Source: Argopecten irradians
Taxonomy: Eukaryota; Mollusca; Bivalvia; Pectinida; Pectinidae
Assembly: GCF_041381155.1 (NCBI RefSeq)
Contig: NC_091140.1
Span: forward strand, 27,506,952 to 27,570,951
Length of the DNA: 64,000 nucleotides
Reading direction: 5' to 3'
Every line of letters starts with the position of its first letter. The stretch's first letter is position 1. A program made the translations under genes and the position numbers. Positions 9,984 to 31,748 of the stretch are shown piece by piece. The notes under the pieces were generated by a model. That model worked only from the letters and a program-made list of their open reading frames with translations. It was not told the DNA's origin and made no database searches.

Positions 9984-11285
9984 TCACCCTTCAACGATTT
10001 CTAGATAGTCTCTATTCGTGTCTACTGACGATATATAATCGTATGTTACAGCATTCTGTTGGAGGTCGCAATACTGGGCACTTTCTCTAGGGTTTAAGTG
10101 GTCGTAATTGGCGTCCAGATTATCATCATTTCGTCCATTTACGATCGCCCTTTCTTCCACTACCTTTTTTCTGTGCCGTAAAATGGCAAGAGCTGTTAAC
10201 ACAATCACCAACGTGGTCACCACACCCACTGCAATTCCGACCACTAGGGACCGCACGTTCAAATCATCACGTGAGATCGTGCTGTTGACGTCCATGTGTG
10301 TAGTTGTGTCATCACTTTTGTCTGCTGCTTCACACAGCAAAGGTAACGTGGTGTTACAATTATTCACAGATGTCTCTAACACACCATCCATATTAATAGT
10401 AACAGAAATGCAATCAAAATATCCATTTTGGTTTAATGTATTCCCCCATTGAAATGTTTCCTGTCGAAATATCCCGATCCAGTGCTGGCCATTCGGGAGG
10501 TTCCGGATGTCAAAATTGCCACTGTAGAATTGTCTTCTGTGTTCACGATGACAGGCCAGTCCAGCGTAAGCCCAGTTTACTTCATTTTTGTAAAGTTCTA
10601 CATCATTTCTTCCGCTCCGTCTTTGGCAAAGGAATGAATGACGTTCATCACAGTCCTTTGTACGAAACGTTCTATCTTCACGATTTACCTGCATAATTTT
10701 ACAATTCCCAATTTCATTATCCTCAGCTAAATTCAATGGTTCATAGACACAAATACAGCTACGTCTACCCTCCACTGTGTTTCCACACAGCTCATCGCCA
10801 TTTCTTGGACACTTCGCGGCCCTGCAGTAATCATCATAATCCTCATCTTCGAAAGTTCTAGTAGTATCAAAACAAAAACAACGCTCGGATGTTAATCCGA
10901 AACTCGATCCCTCGCAATAACTTGAACATTCTTTTACATTGTTTCTCCCTATCACAGATTTATATCTGCTTGAGTCGATTAAAAAGCATCCTCGAATTTG
11001 CATCCATTTTGTGTACTGGACGCGTGCAGCAATCCAGTACTCTTGAGTTCTTCCCACACCTAGACGTGACGCCCGAAACACACGAATGTCGTCGAGATTT
11101 TGATTGGTGAACGACTGACCCAATAGTTGACATCCAGGCTGATTAAATCCGTCTCCCCATACATAGTTACCCTGGAGAACACTAACGTTCTTTGGAACAA
11201 GGCACATTCCGAAGATACATTGAATGGACACAAGCACCACTTCAAAACAACGGCAAGAAAGCATAGTACCGGTCACATATGGCAT
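9984..11285 (-). CDS. WSC / C-type-lectin-like transmembrane receptor with ITAM-like tail
   Basis: A single open frame of 433 residues from the ATG at 11285-11283; a second ATG at 11264 starts MLSCRCFEVVLVSIQCIFGM, a weak signal peptide. Numbering from the first ATG: about 38-96 looks like the first half of a C-type-lectin-like domain (…EYWIAARVQYTKW); 99-182 is a WSC-like cysteine-rich module (GCFLID…ECSSYC…CFCFD…KCPRNGDELCGN); 194-220 looks like the end of the lectin fold (GNCKIMQ…DERHSFLCQ); 238-319 is a second lectin-like segment (HWIGIFRQETFQWG…LLCE). A Thr/Ser stalk and a transmembrane helix at 347-369 with an RHRKK stop-transfer follow. The tail holds YDHL, YCDL, YDYI and YLEI. The frame stays open upstream to about 11374, so an upstream exon is possible. 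A carbohydrate-binding surface receptor that signals through Src/Syk-type kinases is a reasonable inference; ligand unknown. Confidence 0.85.
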   Translation of the reverse strand: MPYVTGTMLSCRCFEVVLVSIQCIFGMCLVPKNVSVLQGNYVWGDGFNQPGCQLLGQSFTNQNLDDIRVFRASRLGVGRTQEYWIAARVQYTKWMQIRGCFLIDSSRYKSVIGRNNVKECSSYCEGSSFGLTSERCFCFDTTRTFEDEDYDDYCRAAKCPRNGDELCGNTVEGRRSCICVYEPLNLAEDNEIGNCKIMQVNREDRTFRTKDCDERHSFLCQRRSGRNDVELYKNEVNWAYAGLACHREHRRQFYSGNFDIRNLPNGQHWIGIFRQETFQWGNTLNQNGYFDCISVTINMDGVLETSVNNCNTTLPLLCEAADKSDDTTTHMDVNSTISRDDLNVRSLVVGIAVGVVTTLVIVLTALAILRHRKKVVEERAIVNGRNDDNLDANYDHLNPRESAQYCDLQQNAVTYDYISSVDTNRDYLEIVEG

Positions 11286-12659
11286 AGGGGACACACAATC
11301 TAAACCATCGAAAATATGTAAATAAATGTTAGCGATGACAATAATGACACGAACAGCATCCGGACCCTTGTCTGTTTAGGAGAGATAAGATATGACTAAT
11401 TCGTAAGTGTAAAGGTCACAGTGTCAGTCTCTGTATATTAGATGTACAGTAATAAGAGCTGGGCTGACTTCCGTCAACAATTTCAATTATGTATATACAA
11501 GCTATAAACATCAAAATAATAGCTAAACTCGATAGTCGAAGTGACTCGATGTCCAAATTGCAAACAAAAGGAGGATCTATTTAGTGACGTCATCATAGGG
11601 AGATGTTGGTGACGTCAAAATTGGAGATCTAAGAATAGTTGCTGCTTCCTATTGCATTTGCCATTCTATCTTCAATTTTGGTGCAATTTATCAATAAAGA
11701 TGTTTTTGTGACGTTCATTACTATTTTTAGAATAAAATGGTGGTAATAACGATGGTGACAGAAACTATCGTTATTAATGATTAATGGTCTAAAATTCATT
11801 TTGTAATGTTCACGACAAATTTACCTGTCAAATTTTTTTTCTAAAATTGTCGCTATGCTTGTTCCAGGTCATGAGCCAACTTTTTAGAAAATATTTTTGG
11901 TGCACTCAAACTGGAAGTGGGTGAATCCCCTTTGTTAATAATTGACATGGCCGAAAATAACATCAAAATTTTTGACATTTTCTGTTTTAGAAAATGTAAC
12001 CAAAATTTGTATTTGTTACAGTTTATCTACATGTTTTTGATCATAGTATGTAATTATTTATACTCTTCAGAAAATAATACAGTTTGACGACATAAAACAT
12101 AATTTTGATACCGTTTTGTATCAAAAAGAGAACCGTCTTTACACCTCCACAGGGCAATTTTAATTTGGCCATAGCACAGGCCCCTGGGACCTTTTGAATT
12201 TTTTAAACGTATTTCAAGGGTTGGCATTAATGTTGTTACACATAACATTTAGTTTTAATAAAATTGGTTCGTGGGCAAACGTAAGTAGGGTTTTAATATA
12301 TTTTTACACTGGTTTTATGAGCTTAATTTTAAGCAACGCCTTCACTGAGGTGGGATTTTAGAATTTTGCCTGCTCTCCCACTGCATTAAAACCTATCCAT
12401 TGTAAGTATTATAATAATTGAAATATTGATAACTTTCAGTGGTGGGTAACATTAAAATTTCTTCTTGATTCGTTAGAATGCATATTACAGCACATATAAC
12501 TTTAAGTGTTATAGTTTCAATGTAAGCGTAATAATCTGGAATCAGTGTAGACTATTTAGATTAATTATATAATTATCTTTAAAAACTCGAAAAAATAAGT
12601 TCTGTGCCTGCAGTAGTTGTTCATCTTGGTAATACGTTGTCTTCGTCGTCACCGTACAT
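11286..12659. other. AT-rich intergenic DNA, no gene recognised
   Basis: About 1.4 kb upstream of the lectin/WSC gene and so its likely promoter side. A possible splice acceptor (tctcctaaacag on the minus strand) lies near 11375. No TATA box stands out. No coding potential is seen between 11.4 and 12.6 kb. Confidence 0.35.
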
Positions 12660-12742
12660 GTAGTTCTACATTTTGCATCATGATGCCATCGTACTTACAA
12701 GTCGTAAGTACGATAGCATCATGATACAAAATGTAGAACTAC
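12660..12742. repeat. Near-perfect hairpin, arms about 39 bp
   Basis: The left arm (12660-12698, starting GTAGTTCTACATTTTG) is complementary to the right arm (12703-12742) with a loop of about 4 bases and very few mismatches. Such a long, tight stem suggests a young fold-back element or a cruciform-forming site. Confidence 0.85.
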
Positions 12743-12984
12743 GGTCAAGTAGTCGTGCTGCCTTAACTTATCATAATTAATTAAGACCATCTGATAACTT
12801 CGTGGTTCCTTCGTATTGATGAATGTACATATTGTCGACGATGATTGCGCGATGGAAAGACAAAGAAGACACGGAACGATAAGATGTCCTCGCGGTAACC
12901 TTACGAAAGACAAGATGAACACACGAATTCAACACGAAAATGAACCTTCGCGTGGTGTTTGGGCAGTTTTTTGGCATGCCTGAC

Positions 12985-13442
12985 GGGGGGTTGGTGGACC
13001 CTCTGATCATGACGATATCAATTAATGTTCGGAGGTAGGGGGTTGGTGGACCCCCTGATCATGACGATATTAATTAATGTTCGGAGGTAGGGGGTTGGTG
13101 GACCCCTGATCATGACGATATCAATTAATGTTCGGAGGTAGGGGGTTGGTGGACCCCTGATCATGACGATATTAATTAATGTTCGGAGGTAGGGGGTTGG
13201 TGGACCCCTGATCATGACGATATCAATTAATGTTCGGAGGTAGGGGGTTGGTGGACCCCTGATCATGACGATATTAATTAATGTTCGGAGGTAGGGGGTT
13301 GGTGGACCCCTGATCATGAGGATATCAATGTTCGGAGGTAGGGGGTTGGTGGACCCCTGATCATGACGATATCAATGTTCGGAGGTAGGGGGTTGGTGGA
13401 CCCCTGATCATGAAGATATCAATGTTCGGATGTAGGGGGGTG
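12985..13442. repeat. Tandem array of 51-bp units (about nine copies)
   Basis: The unit contains GGTAGGGGGTTGGTGGACCC, then CTGATCATGACGATATCAAT and TAATGTTCGGA. Successive units alternate between GATATCAATTAATG and GATATTAATTAATG, giving a 102-bp higher-order period; the last units have lost ATTAATG and are 44-47 bp long. The minus strand stays open (17-residue repeat, MIRGPPTPYLRTLINIV) only because 51 is a multiple of 3. Confidence 0.92.
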
Positions 13443-13469
13443 AATTGATGAATATATGAAAGACCTACA

Positions 13470-14125
13470 TCATAACAGTTATATGTCAGGATGGCCTCAT
13501 ATGCATGCGGTGTGTACGGTGACTAGAAAGAGTAATCATACCCTGCCTCTACTCCGTTCCCGACATCGCTGGATGTTTTGTAACACTACAGTCAATGAGA
13601 CGGATTCGAAGCTCTGACAACGACCATCTGTCAGAAATCTTCCGTCCGTCGTTCAGAGCTACGTATACGTCATCACAGCTATAGAGTGACCTGATCATGA
13701 GGCTGTACTTGATTTTGGTAATATTTGTGTAGTGTCCCCTTGTGATAGAGGAACTCTTGTCCTTTGTATAGTGCTGTCTCACTGACGTATGTCGCCGGAG
13801 ACACCGAACCAAGATCTAGAGATAAGAACTCAGTCGATGATTCAACTAGTCGCCGGAGACACCGAACCAAGATCTAGAGATAAGAACTCAGTCGATGATT
13901 CAACTAATCCGCATTGTCATTAAAGGCCTATACATATATATATGATACCATGAAATGATATGATGTCTGTCATCTAGATGTAGAACTAGATTGGATGTAG
14001 CTGCGATGACGTAGCTCTGAACAACGGAAGAAAGATTTCTGACAGATGGCCGTCGTCAGACCTGTCAGAAACGGAGTGGTGGCAGGGTAGGATTCGTTCT
14101 AGAGGCAGGGTATGATTATTCGTTC
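13470..14125. repeat. Degraded palindromic element with family A sequence
   Basis: Outer inverted segments (about 13543-13680 and 13985-14120) match, including CCATCTGTCAGAAATCTT and its complement, and CAGGGTATGATTA-type ends. Between them lies sequence like repeat family A (GTGATAGAGGAACTCTTGTC) and two exact tandem copies of a 58-bp unit (13791-13848 and 13849-13906, starting GTCGCCGGAGACACC). No gene is seen. Confidence 0.65.
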
Positions 14126-14480
14126 TAGATTGGATGGGGTGATTCCTCGGGTGTACAGGAAACCGACTGAATGGGTTTAACCTTGTGATACATATCAATG
14201 CTTTTCATGGTCTAGGCTGTTTATAAACAAAAGAATGAAACCAGGAATATAGATTGTATCACAATATTTATTTCAACCCAATGTAGTTGAGATAGTTTGA
14301 AGTATAAAAAATAAACATTTTTCCATTTACATTTTGAAAATTTATATTTAAACTAATTTATCACTACATAATCAACATTTGTTATGAATACCAGAAACAT
14401 ACATGTTTCTGTGGAAACCTACTATGATTTTTGTATTTGCCTGTAATACCATAATCAACCTATAAATGCCTCCACATTAG

Positions 14481-14514
14481 CACCCCCACCCCACTCCCAC
14501 CCCACTCCCACCCA
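14481..14514. repeat. C-rich tract (G-quadruplex potential on the minus strand)
   Basis: A run of CCCCCACCCCACTCCCACCC type with six or more C-blocks in about 34 bp. The complementary strand satisfies the G3+N1-7 pattern several times. It stands out in a strongly AT-rich region. Confidence 0.6.
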
Positions 14515-17500
14515 CTTTCAGACTTTCGTTTTCTATTATTCTATTATACTTAAGTATCCCAAGACTGTTTAGTGGCCTAATTAATAGTATTCTTTGTTTC
14601 TTGATGAATACCAGTAAAACTTGTGAAAAGTATCAGAGTTTCCACCTCACTAGATGAAATATTAAAACTGGTATTCATAACAAAACAAGGAATATTCTAT
14701 TTTTACAGAAGACCATCAATACTAGTTCTGCCAAAGGTATTTCGCCATTGTATTAAGTTATTTACCATTGCAATTGTTCCGTCATATTTTTGTGAGCATA
14801 ACATCATTTTTCTTCACAAAAATATGACATCATTATTGTGCACCAAGTAATGACTAACAACCAACATATTTTCACTGTCAATGCTGCAATCTATTTGGTC
14901 AAAAGCGAGTCAAAATATCAAAATATCATATATCGCTTTTATGTTCACCATTTGGAAAAATGTAATAAATGCCTTTAATTTATCTTATTTACTGATTTAA
15001 TCACTGCATAATTGCTAATATTCCCTGTTTCATTTTGCTAATTTTCTTTAACCCAAATTCACAAAATTTAATACCTATCATTTTTTGTCAAAAACTCATG
15101 GTTTAACAGGTCATACCTATGCCAGTCATGTGATACTTTTAAAGTCAATAACAGTGTTTTTAGGAAATACACCGAAAATATCCTCAGTTCCAAACAGTAA
15201 AGAAAGTAGTTTTAATACATATGTGAAAAACAACTATACAGTAAGTAATGATGAATAATCATATCTGCAAAAACAATAAGAATGCAAAAATAAACACCTA
15301 AAAAAGAGTGCATGTACATGTAACTGATAAAATATTTTGTACAGTAATCAAGTAGCATGACTCAATCAATGACAGCTGCTGGCTTTTTGCATTCCAATCT
15401 AATATGATCAGTAATTACTTCCCTTTATTTTACTCTGTGATTAAGAGAGTAACAAAGGGAAGTAACTCTGATAGATCTGAATGGCTTTTTGGCATGGCTT
15501 TTTTGGCATGCCCTTTCTACAAGACTGGTCACTAAAGGTAAAACAGTTCACATGGATGGCTAGTTTAACTATTATTTGCTTACCATTCTTACTAACTAGT
15601 AGTTAGTAAGAATGGTACGCAACAACTGTGACAAAATTCAGTTTACATTTAACATATAAGAAATTTTTTACACTTACTAGTGGTTCAAATGAACAATAAT
15701 GAATAGAAATCAGATTACACAATCAGTACACCCTCCACATGAATTTTTTTTATCTAAGGATTTATCTTGAAATGAAACTCATTTCTTACATTAAACGCAA
15801 AATGCATGTTTTTGTTTACCTTTTATTATATTAGCTCATAAAAAGTGACAAAATTTAAACTCTATGAATTATATAAGACATACAACATCTATCCCATTTT
15901 AAAAATATCTTTAACCAGTCAACGAAATAATCATTATTGTTACTCACGGAATAAAATTCATCGCAAACACCTCTGACATATGATGTATCCATGAAATGAC
16001 CCAAAATTCGATAAAAACTCATTTCATGTCATTTATGGTATAACTTGATGACTTCAAAAATAATTACATAACATCATGATCGTAAAAACCATTTGGTTTG
16101 CAACATTTAGAGGAAAACTCTAAGCACAATTATTTTAAAAGAGATGTCAAAGTATCTAATGCTGACAAATAAACATAATACCAGTAAAATTCAGTTTATA
16201 TTGAAAATCCTTAAACATACTTAGACCTTCAACAGTCTGCTTAACTATTGGTGGCCAATATTACATATAATTATAGCTGCTGACCTGACAATATTGCAGA
16301 TTGGTTATAAAATGAAAACAGTAAAATCAATTTCATAGTTGATTCAATGGTGTCTATCATGAATTCAAAGACATTTTAACTCTCCTGAAAATCTTAATTT
16401 AACATACTTGTATTTTAATTCCTTTATATACTGTTTTCCCTATTGAGGTGTCTCTAATAAGGATGCCTCTGTGTAGGTATATATAATGTGTAATTAAACA
16501 TGTTAAATCTCTACATAAAACATTGTAGATGTAAATCAATACGGATAACGACCTACCTGAAGATATTACTTCATTAACAATACTTTATATACATAAATCA
16601 AGCCCTTAATTATACAACAAAACAATGTACATGGGTATTTAAAATTAATTTCAAAACAAAACAATAGTTGTACTTTAAATAACACAAACTTAAGTGGGAT
16701 CATCTTTATCAACAAAAAATAACTACATATTGTATATATCTTTTTCGTACTGATGAATTGAGTAATCGTTCTAAAAAGCACCTTTGATAGCATAACAAAG
16801 TCTACATCATATAGGTGATAGTATGGATGATTAAAGATGAAATTCATTAAAACCTGCCTTAGTGACCACCTCTGTATTACGACCCCCTGCTCCGTAAAAC
16901 CACGGTACAATACCCAATAGCAAATTTTAACACAATTTGTCCTGCAAAAGACCACTTTGTCTATATATTTTATATAAACTGTCTGTACTCTTGATACTGT
17001 ATGTGCAATCTCAGAAAAAAATCTGCTGTCAAAAAGTGAACATATCTGACATCTTTTGTCTTTAAAGAAGGTCATGGTCATTCACTTGTTAAGCCCTTTA
17101 TACTAGCTAGCAAGCTTAACTATATGGTCTCTGTCTTTTAGGTATTGAGAATCATAGGTTTAAATATGTTAATTATCAAGAAGAACCTTAAAGGTGTAAG
17201 CCTGATTCACACCTGTGGCCTTGAATGAATGTCAAGGTTATTCATTTTAACAAACTTTAATTTTCTCCATCCTGGTATATTATGGGCCCAGTACAATCCC
17301 CCTAGGGTTCTTAATTTTGGAGAAGTTGTTATCAAAAGTGACAGCAGAAAAAAAATGATGATGGATGCTTGTACCTCGTACATCATATAACACTTGTTTA
17401 GGCTGAGAGCAGGTGAGATAAGTAAGAGAAGGATTACATTTAAAGGTTTTTTTTTCTATGATTTAATGTCTGTTATACACTGCCTGGTATCCTAGCACAC

Positions 17501-17639
17501 ACCTCCAATCTCACACTTAACACTTTTTATACACCCTCATGCACTTCTTACTGTATAGCTGGCCAGGTCAAAAATTTTCGTTATTTTAACAAATCAGCAA
17601 GAAAAATCAAATGTTAGAGGTTTTAATTTTCACATCAAT
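14515..17639. other. AT-rich DNA downstream of the GLIS2-like gene; no gene recognised
   Basis: Contains two short hairpins (15414-15466, and 15581-15617 with perfect 17-bp arms and a 3-base loop) and a segment around 16845-16975 with GACCACC…GACCACTTTG motifs resembling one at 33390-33515. An open frame of 171 codons at 16566-17081 (-) is rich in Phe, Ile, Tyr and Lys as expected from AT-rich DNA and has no recognisable domain. A motif like GACCTTGAATGAATGTCAAGG near 17219-17240 is a widespread low-level repeat. Confidence 0.4.
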
Positions 17640-18030
17640 TCAGTCTAAGAGTGCATGAAAATAAGCTTATATTTCAGAAACAAACCAGTTCTAATGGAAG
17701 TCAGATTAGTTGGTTTTACTGTGACATGCAAGAAAAGCCTACTGTGGTGAAAATTGTGTGTGAAATGTTCAAAGTTGCTCGCTGTCCACCATTACATATT
17801 GTGGTCAGATTTCTTGTATGCTAAACCCTAGAACAAATATACTGTTTGCATAATCATAACTTTTCCCCATTAGCAGTAATAGGCACAAATTGTACCTCTA
17901 AAGACGTCACCATAATTATCTGTCTAAAAGGCTTTTGAGCTACAATATTGCAGCTAGCTGAGCCCTGGTCATTGCCAGTAGAGTATAGCAACTTTTGTCT
18001 AGAATAACTTAAATTGCTCTTACAGTAGCG
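17640..18030 (+). repeat. Dispersed repeat family F, copy 1
   Basis: Shares an ordered series of segments with 23410-23665: AAACCAGTT, then TTACTGTGACATGC, then GTGTGTGAAATG, then CATTACATATTGTG, then AGCAACTTTTGTCTA. Both copies are on the same strand. Class unknown. Confidence 0.6.
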
Positions 18031-20926
18031 TGTTTACTTTATTTGGTGCATGTTACTGTCTAAAAACAATTTCATCAACTCTGTGATGTTTATGTATTGT
18101 ATTTGTTATGTATTGCATTTGTTTAACTTATGTGACATTAGCGCGGTTGTGGGTACAGTGGTATAATTCAACGGTATTAATTAAAACACTTAACAATGTC
18201 GTGGACTTTGTCAATAATTTTTGTTATACGTTTCTAAGGAATGTGAAACAACACATTTATGCCATATTTTGCTTCATATTTATGTAACAGAATTAGCCTC
18301 ACTGAAATTTCCCTTTTAGGGAGTATATGAATGAATATTTTCTCAAAATTTACCTTGCAAATCAAATTTTCACGAATATAGCTAATTCCCACATAATCAC
18401 GAAAATGTAATTCTCACAAGTGTGACCAGCTACACAGTATAATACTTTCTTAATTATATGTTGCACATTTACATAATCATATTCTTACATCATACCTTCT
18501 ATATATATATATATGAGTTAACAATATGTATATCATAATCATATTTCATCATCATTCATATTATCTTATTCATACATCTTTAACCATATTTTCTAAATTG
18601 ACAATTTATTAATCATATTCAATCTTAATCAAAATGCTTGTATTTTACAATTGTTATCCTTAATTAAATCATGTACCCTCGGTACAGCATCTTCTTATTT
18701 ACAATCTCATTTTATAAACTGGATAAAAATGATTGAGATATTACAAGCTCAATATATGTTCCAGGTATAACTACATATATCACAGTCGACACTTTGAACC
18801 ACAACTTAACACTATACATTGTACAGGAAACAAATGAATGGGATCTACAAATCTACATTGTAGGACAGGATTGAGCTAATGAATCAAGGAAATCTATAAA
18901 ATGAGGGTGACAACAGAAGCATTATCATAGGTGGGATATACCATATATCTACATCCCAATATATGTGCCAAGAGCCGTTACAGATTGAGAAACTGAAGGG
19001 ACATTTTAAGGATATAAGATATTGCACTAAGTACATTTGTATGTCACAAATCAATTCTCAGTCTGCATTTAGATAAAAAAAATCCTGGTAAGTGAACTTG
19101 ATTGAGTCCTGAAAAAGGAGGAGGGCTGTTATGGGAACGGGAGCACTTCAGTAACTATTATATTTAACATTGAAAATTAGGTACAATATACGTGAGATTC
19201 AATTCCCAACATCATCTAACATACTATTTTTTTTTAGATATTTTTTCTTTCATTAATCATTTTCTCCCCTTGATTCCAATATTGTCCATTACTTAAAAGA
19301 AATTATGATATGCAAGAGATTCAGATGATCAATAAATTTTTAATTAATATAATATAGATCTTCCATTTTAAAAATAATCAATTAACTTGATTGGCTTTAT
19401 AACTATCAAATAAAAATATTTAACAAACTGTCCTAGAGTTAAGGAGCGTCAAAAAAGGGGTGATCAGAAAGCATAGTAAAGTTCAATATTTTCTTCAGCG
19501 TTGCAGGAATTTCCCTAATCTAGTACAAGTAACTTTTGATTTATAGCACAACAATAAAGAGTGTAACTTTTCATGGTTTTATCATTGGATAGCATATAAT
19601 GTATTCTAGTTATTTTTATATGAAAGAGTTATCTACCCTTGCGGGTAGGCATTGACTGAGACGTCATGTGTTTGTGAGCGTATAACGTCACAATAATTAC
19701 CGGTATATTTAAGAGAAAACAATGTGAATTTCGCTTACAAAAAAACTGACATCAGAATCAATACCTTTATGCAGGGGAGATAACTCTGTAATTTGCTGAG
19801 ACAGAATTAGGAATTACCTTTAACTTACATTTCTTCCACATATTCAGTAGACTGTAAATATACTGTGGTGCACAATATAAAACTTTATTGTGATGAAAAT
19901 ATTAGGACATTAAAATGAAATCATTTACGTTATCATTTTTTGTCAACATTCTTGCTGTATTTGACAAATTAGTTTATATTAGAGTGCATTGCGTAATACT
20001 TTTGTGATATGACTTAAATAACTAAAAACAAATGGAGATGGGAATAGCACAAATAAGATTTTGTATTTCTATTATCTAAGATAAATCTAACATAACTTTA
20101 TATGAAATAAGATATTCTGTGAATAACATTTAAGGAATTGTGAATACATATGCAGATTTAGGTGTTATTACACGAAGTACTGCAAAGATACATAAAGTAG
20201 TATTGTATCTCAATATTTAACTGTTTATCACACAATATCCATGTCAATGATTGATATCATAATATACTGCATATTTTCATTTCTTGAAAAAAAAAAAGTT
20301 CAAACTGAAAATAATGTTCTCAATAAAACCACCCTATTTGTAAATTTTAAAGCTTTGGTTCACTTTTAAAACCGTTATGAAAAGTACATGAATAAAACAC
20401 TTAAGTGCACTACTGTGTACTGTGTTTGATTGTATATGACCCTAATTACAATACTATCATGGACTTGAATTGTTTAGCGGAAAATATGTATGTGATACAT
20501 GTACATATTATACTGTCAGTTAGGTGTATCATTGCAGCCCTACTAAGAATAAAAATGAAAATTACTACTGCAACAACTTTGGCCATATTAATGACTTCTA
20601 ATTAACATTATCCAGCTTTAACTAAATAAACTTTAAACTGCTGAAATATTTATATAAGCACACAATGAAGAATAAAAAAATGTTTCAATGATACCAGATA
20701 GCGGATTATTTTAGTGGGTTAAAAGCTGTAATTTTCACAAGGAAATTAATATATTTTAATGAGAAAATAAAAGTGATTTGGGGTATAAAGAATACACAAT
20801 TCATCTATTACTTACAATCTAATTCTCTCAATAATGCAGATGAGCAGTGAAATCCCAAAAAGTCATCCTTACAAGAAATAACCAGTTGATATTTTTAGCA
20901 TAGAAACTCTAATCGCGTTAACACAG
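18031..20926. other. AT-rich DNA, possible 3' UTR of the GLIS2-like gene
   Basis: About 2.9 kb downstream of the GLIS2-like stop codon with no coding potential seen. Several AATAAA-type signals occur on the minus strand, for example the complement of TTTATT at 19884-19889. Sequence alone cannot say where the transcript ends. Confidence 0.35.
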
Positions 20927-30484
<9,558 letters not shown>

Positions 30485-30580
30485 TCTTCAGCTGCTTGCT
30501 GTGGAGTTTAGCAGTAACCAGGGTGATATGGTGGCACTGTGGTCACTAATCGACACGAGAATCATCCTGTCTTACTGCAC

Positions 30581-30590
30581 ACTTTTATAT
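30581..30590 (-). promoter_or_regulatory. TATA-like box of the GLIS2-like gene
   Basis: On the minus strand the sequence ATATAAAAGT lies about 100 bp upstream of the start codon. Initiation about 30 bp downstream would give a 5' UTR of about 70-75 nt. A second possible donor-bounded segment at about 37161-37190 (…GTAACTGACAG|gtaagatt, minus strand) could be a distal non-coding first exon instead. Confidence 0.45.
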
Positions 30591-31748
30591 GTAATGTGTG
30601 ATGACGGGTCTGCCAATCAGCTTCATCTGTGGAAATTCAGATACTGTGAAAAATAATGCTTTAAACATTCGCAGTTATAACTAAAGGATTCATAGTATGC
30701 ATTGTCAATTAACTGGCGATAACAAATATCTTGTAATTCATAAGTATATTATCAGTATCCATTTATTCTATCACTCTAGAACGCCATTAACAGTTTGCTT
30801 TATAGATTTATAACAGCCAGGTACAATAAAGGACACACCAGGTTTAGGGGGATAATTAAAGCCGGAGTACCCAGAGAAACAACACCAACCTGCAGTCAGT
30901 ATTGCACCCGGCAACTGCACCACATGGGATTCAAACTCATGACTCAGAGACAAACAGCTTTTGGTAATATCTCACTAAGTGAAAGTCTAATTAGATTTGA
31001 TGTTGTATCCAAACCAAAATAATCCAAGGGAAAAAATGTATCAACAGAAATAATGCTCGATGAATGAGAAGTCATGGTGGCCATCTCAAATATCTGACCA
31101 AGAAATCTAAAAAGTTTGTTTATGACCTTATCCTTCAAAATGAGTAATAGAATAAGTTTACATCAAGTTCCATAGTTTGTACAGGTTTTAACCAATATGG
31201 AGCCTCAGCTATGATCTTGAAATTTTGACAGAGAAAGAAAATGTTCTGGCATACGTTTACCCCACACAGTCTTCTGAGAATATTTCAATACCTATAATAT
31301 AGTCCTGTATTATACTGTAATTTAAACTGTGTATGCATTGCTACCCTATAGCCATCTTAAATAACACTGAAATTTTTTTAACTGTTTTGGTTTAATGTCC
31401 GCTCTATGGATTTTTTCCTGAACCCAATAAATCGCCTTGAAGGTTGATGTGTATTCAGAGAATAATGTAACTTTTCTATACACTAAACATATCTTAAACA
31501 CTACATCCTTTGGGCCTTTATAGCTAGCTCTTGTGTAGAAGCAGGCTCAGAATTTTTATCTATTTTTGATCATCAAAACACTTTTGTGTTTATCCATGTT
31601 TCATACATTGATTTTAACAATTAAAGTAAGAAAACACTACCTTACGAATGCCTGTTAAATATCATCAGATGGAATCAGTATATTGTAGATCCCACTAACC
31701 TAGGGCCAGTGGTTTAACCATCCCAAGCCATGCATGTAGGACTAGGTA
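30591..31748. other. Upstream flank of the GLIS2-like gene, no gene recognised
   Basis: About 1.2 kb of AT-rich DNA. No coding exon, RNA gene or clear repeat is seen; regulatory elements cannot be judged from one sequence. Confidence 0.35.

Noticed and set aside
16566-17081. 171-codon frame on the minus strand
   Set aside because: AT-rich composition yields Phe/Ile/Tyr/Lys residues without a domain, and part overlaps a dispersed GACCACC-type repeat.
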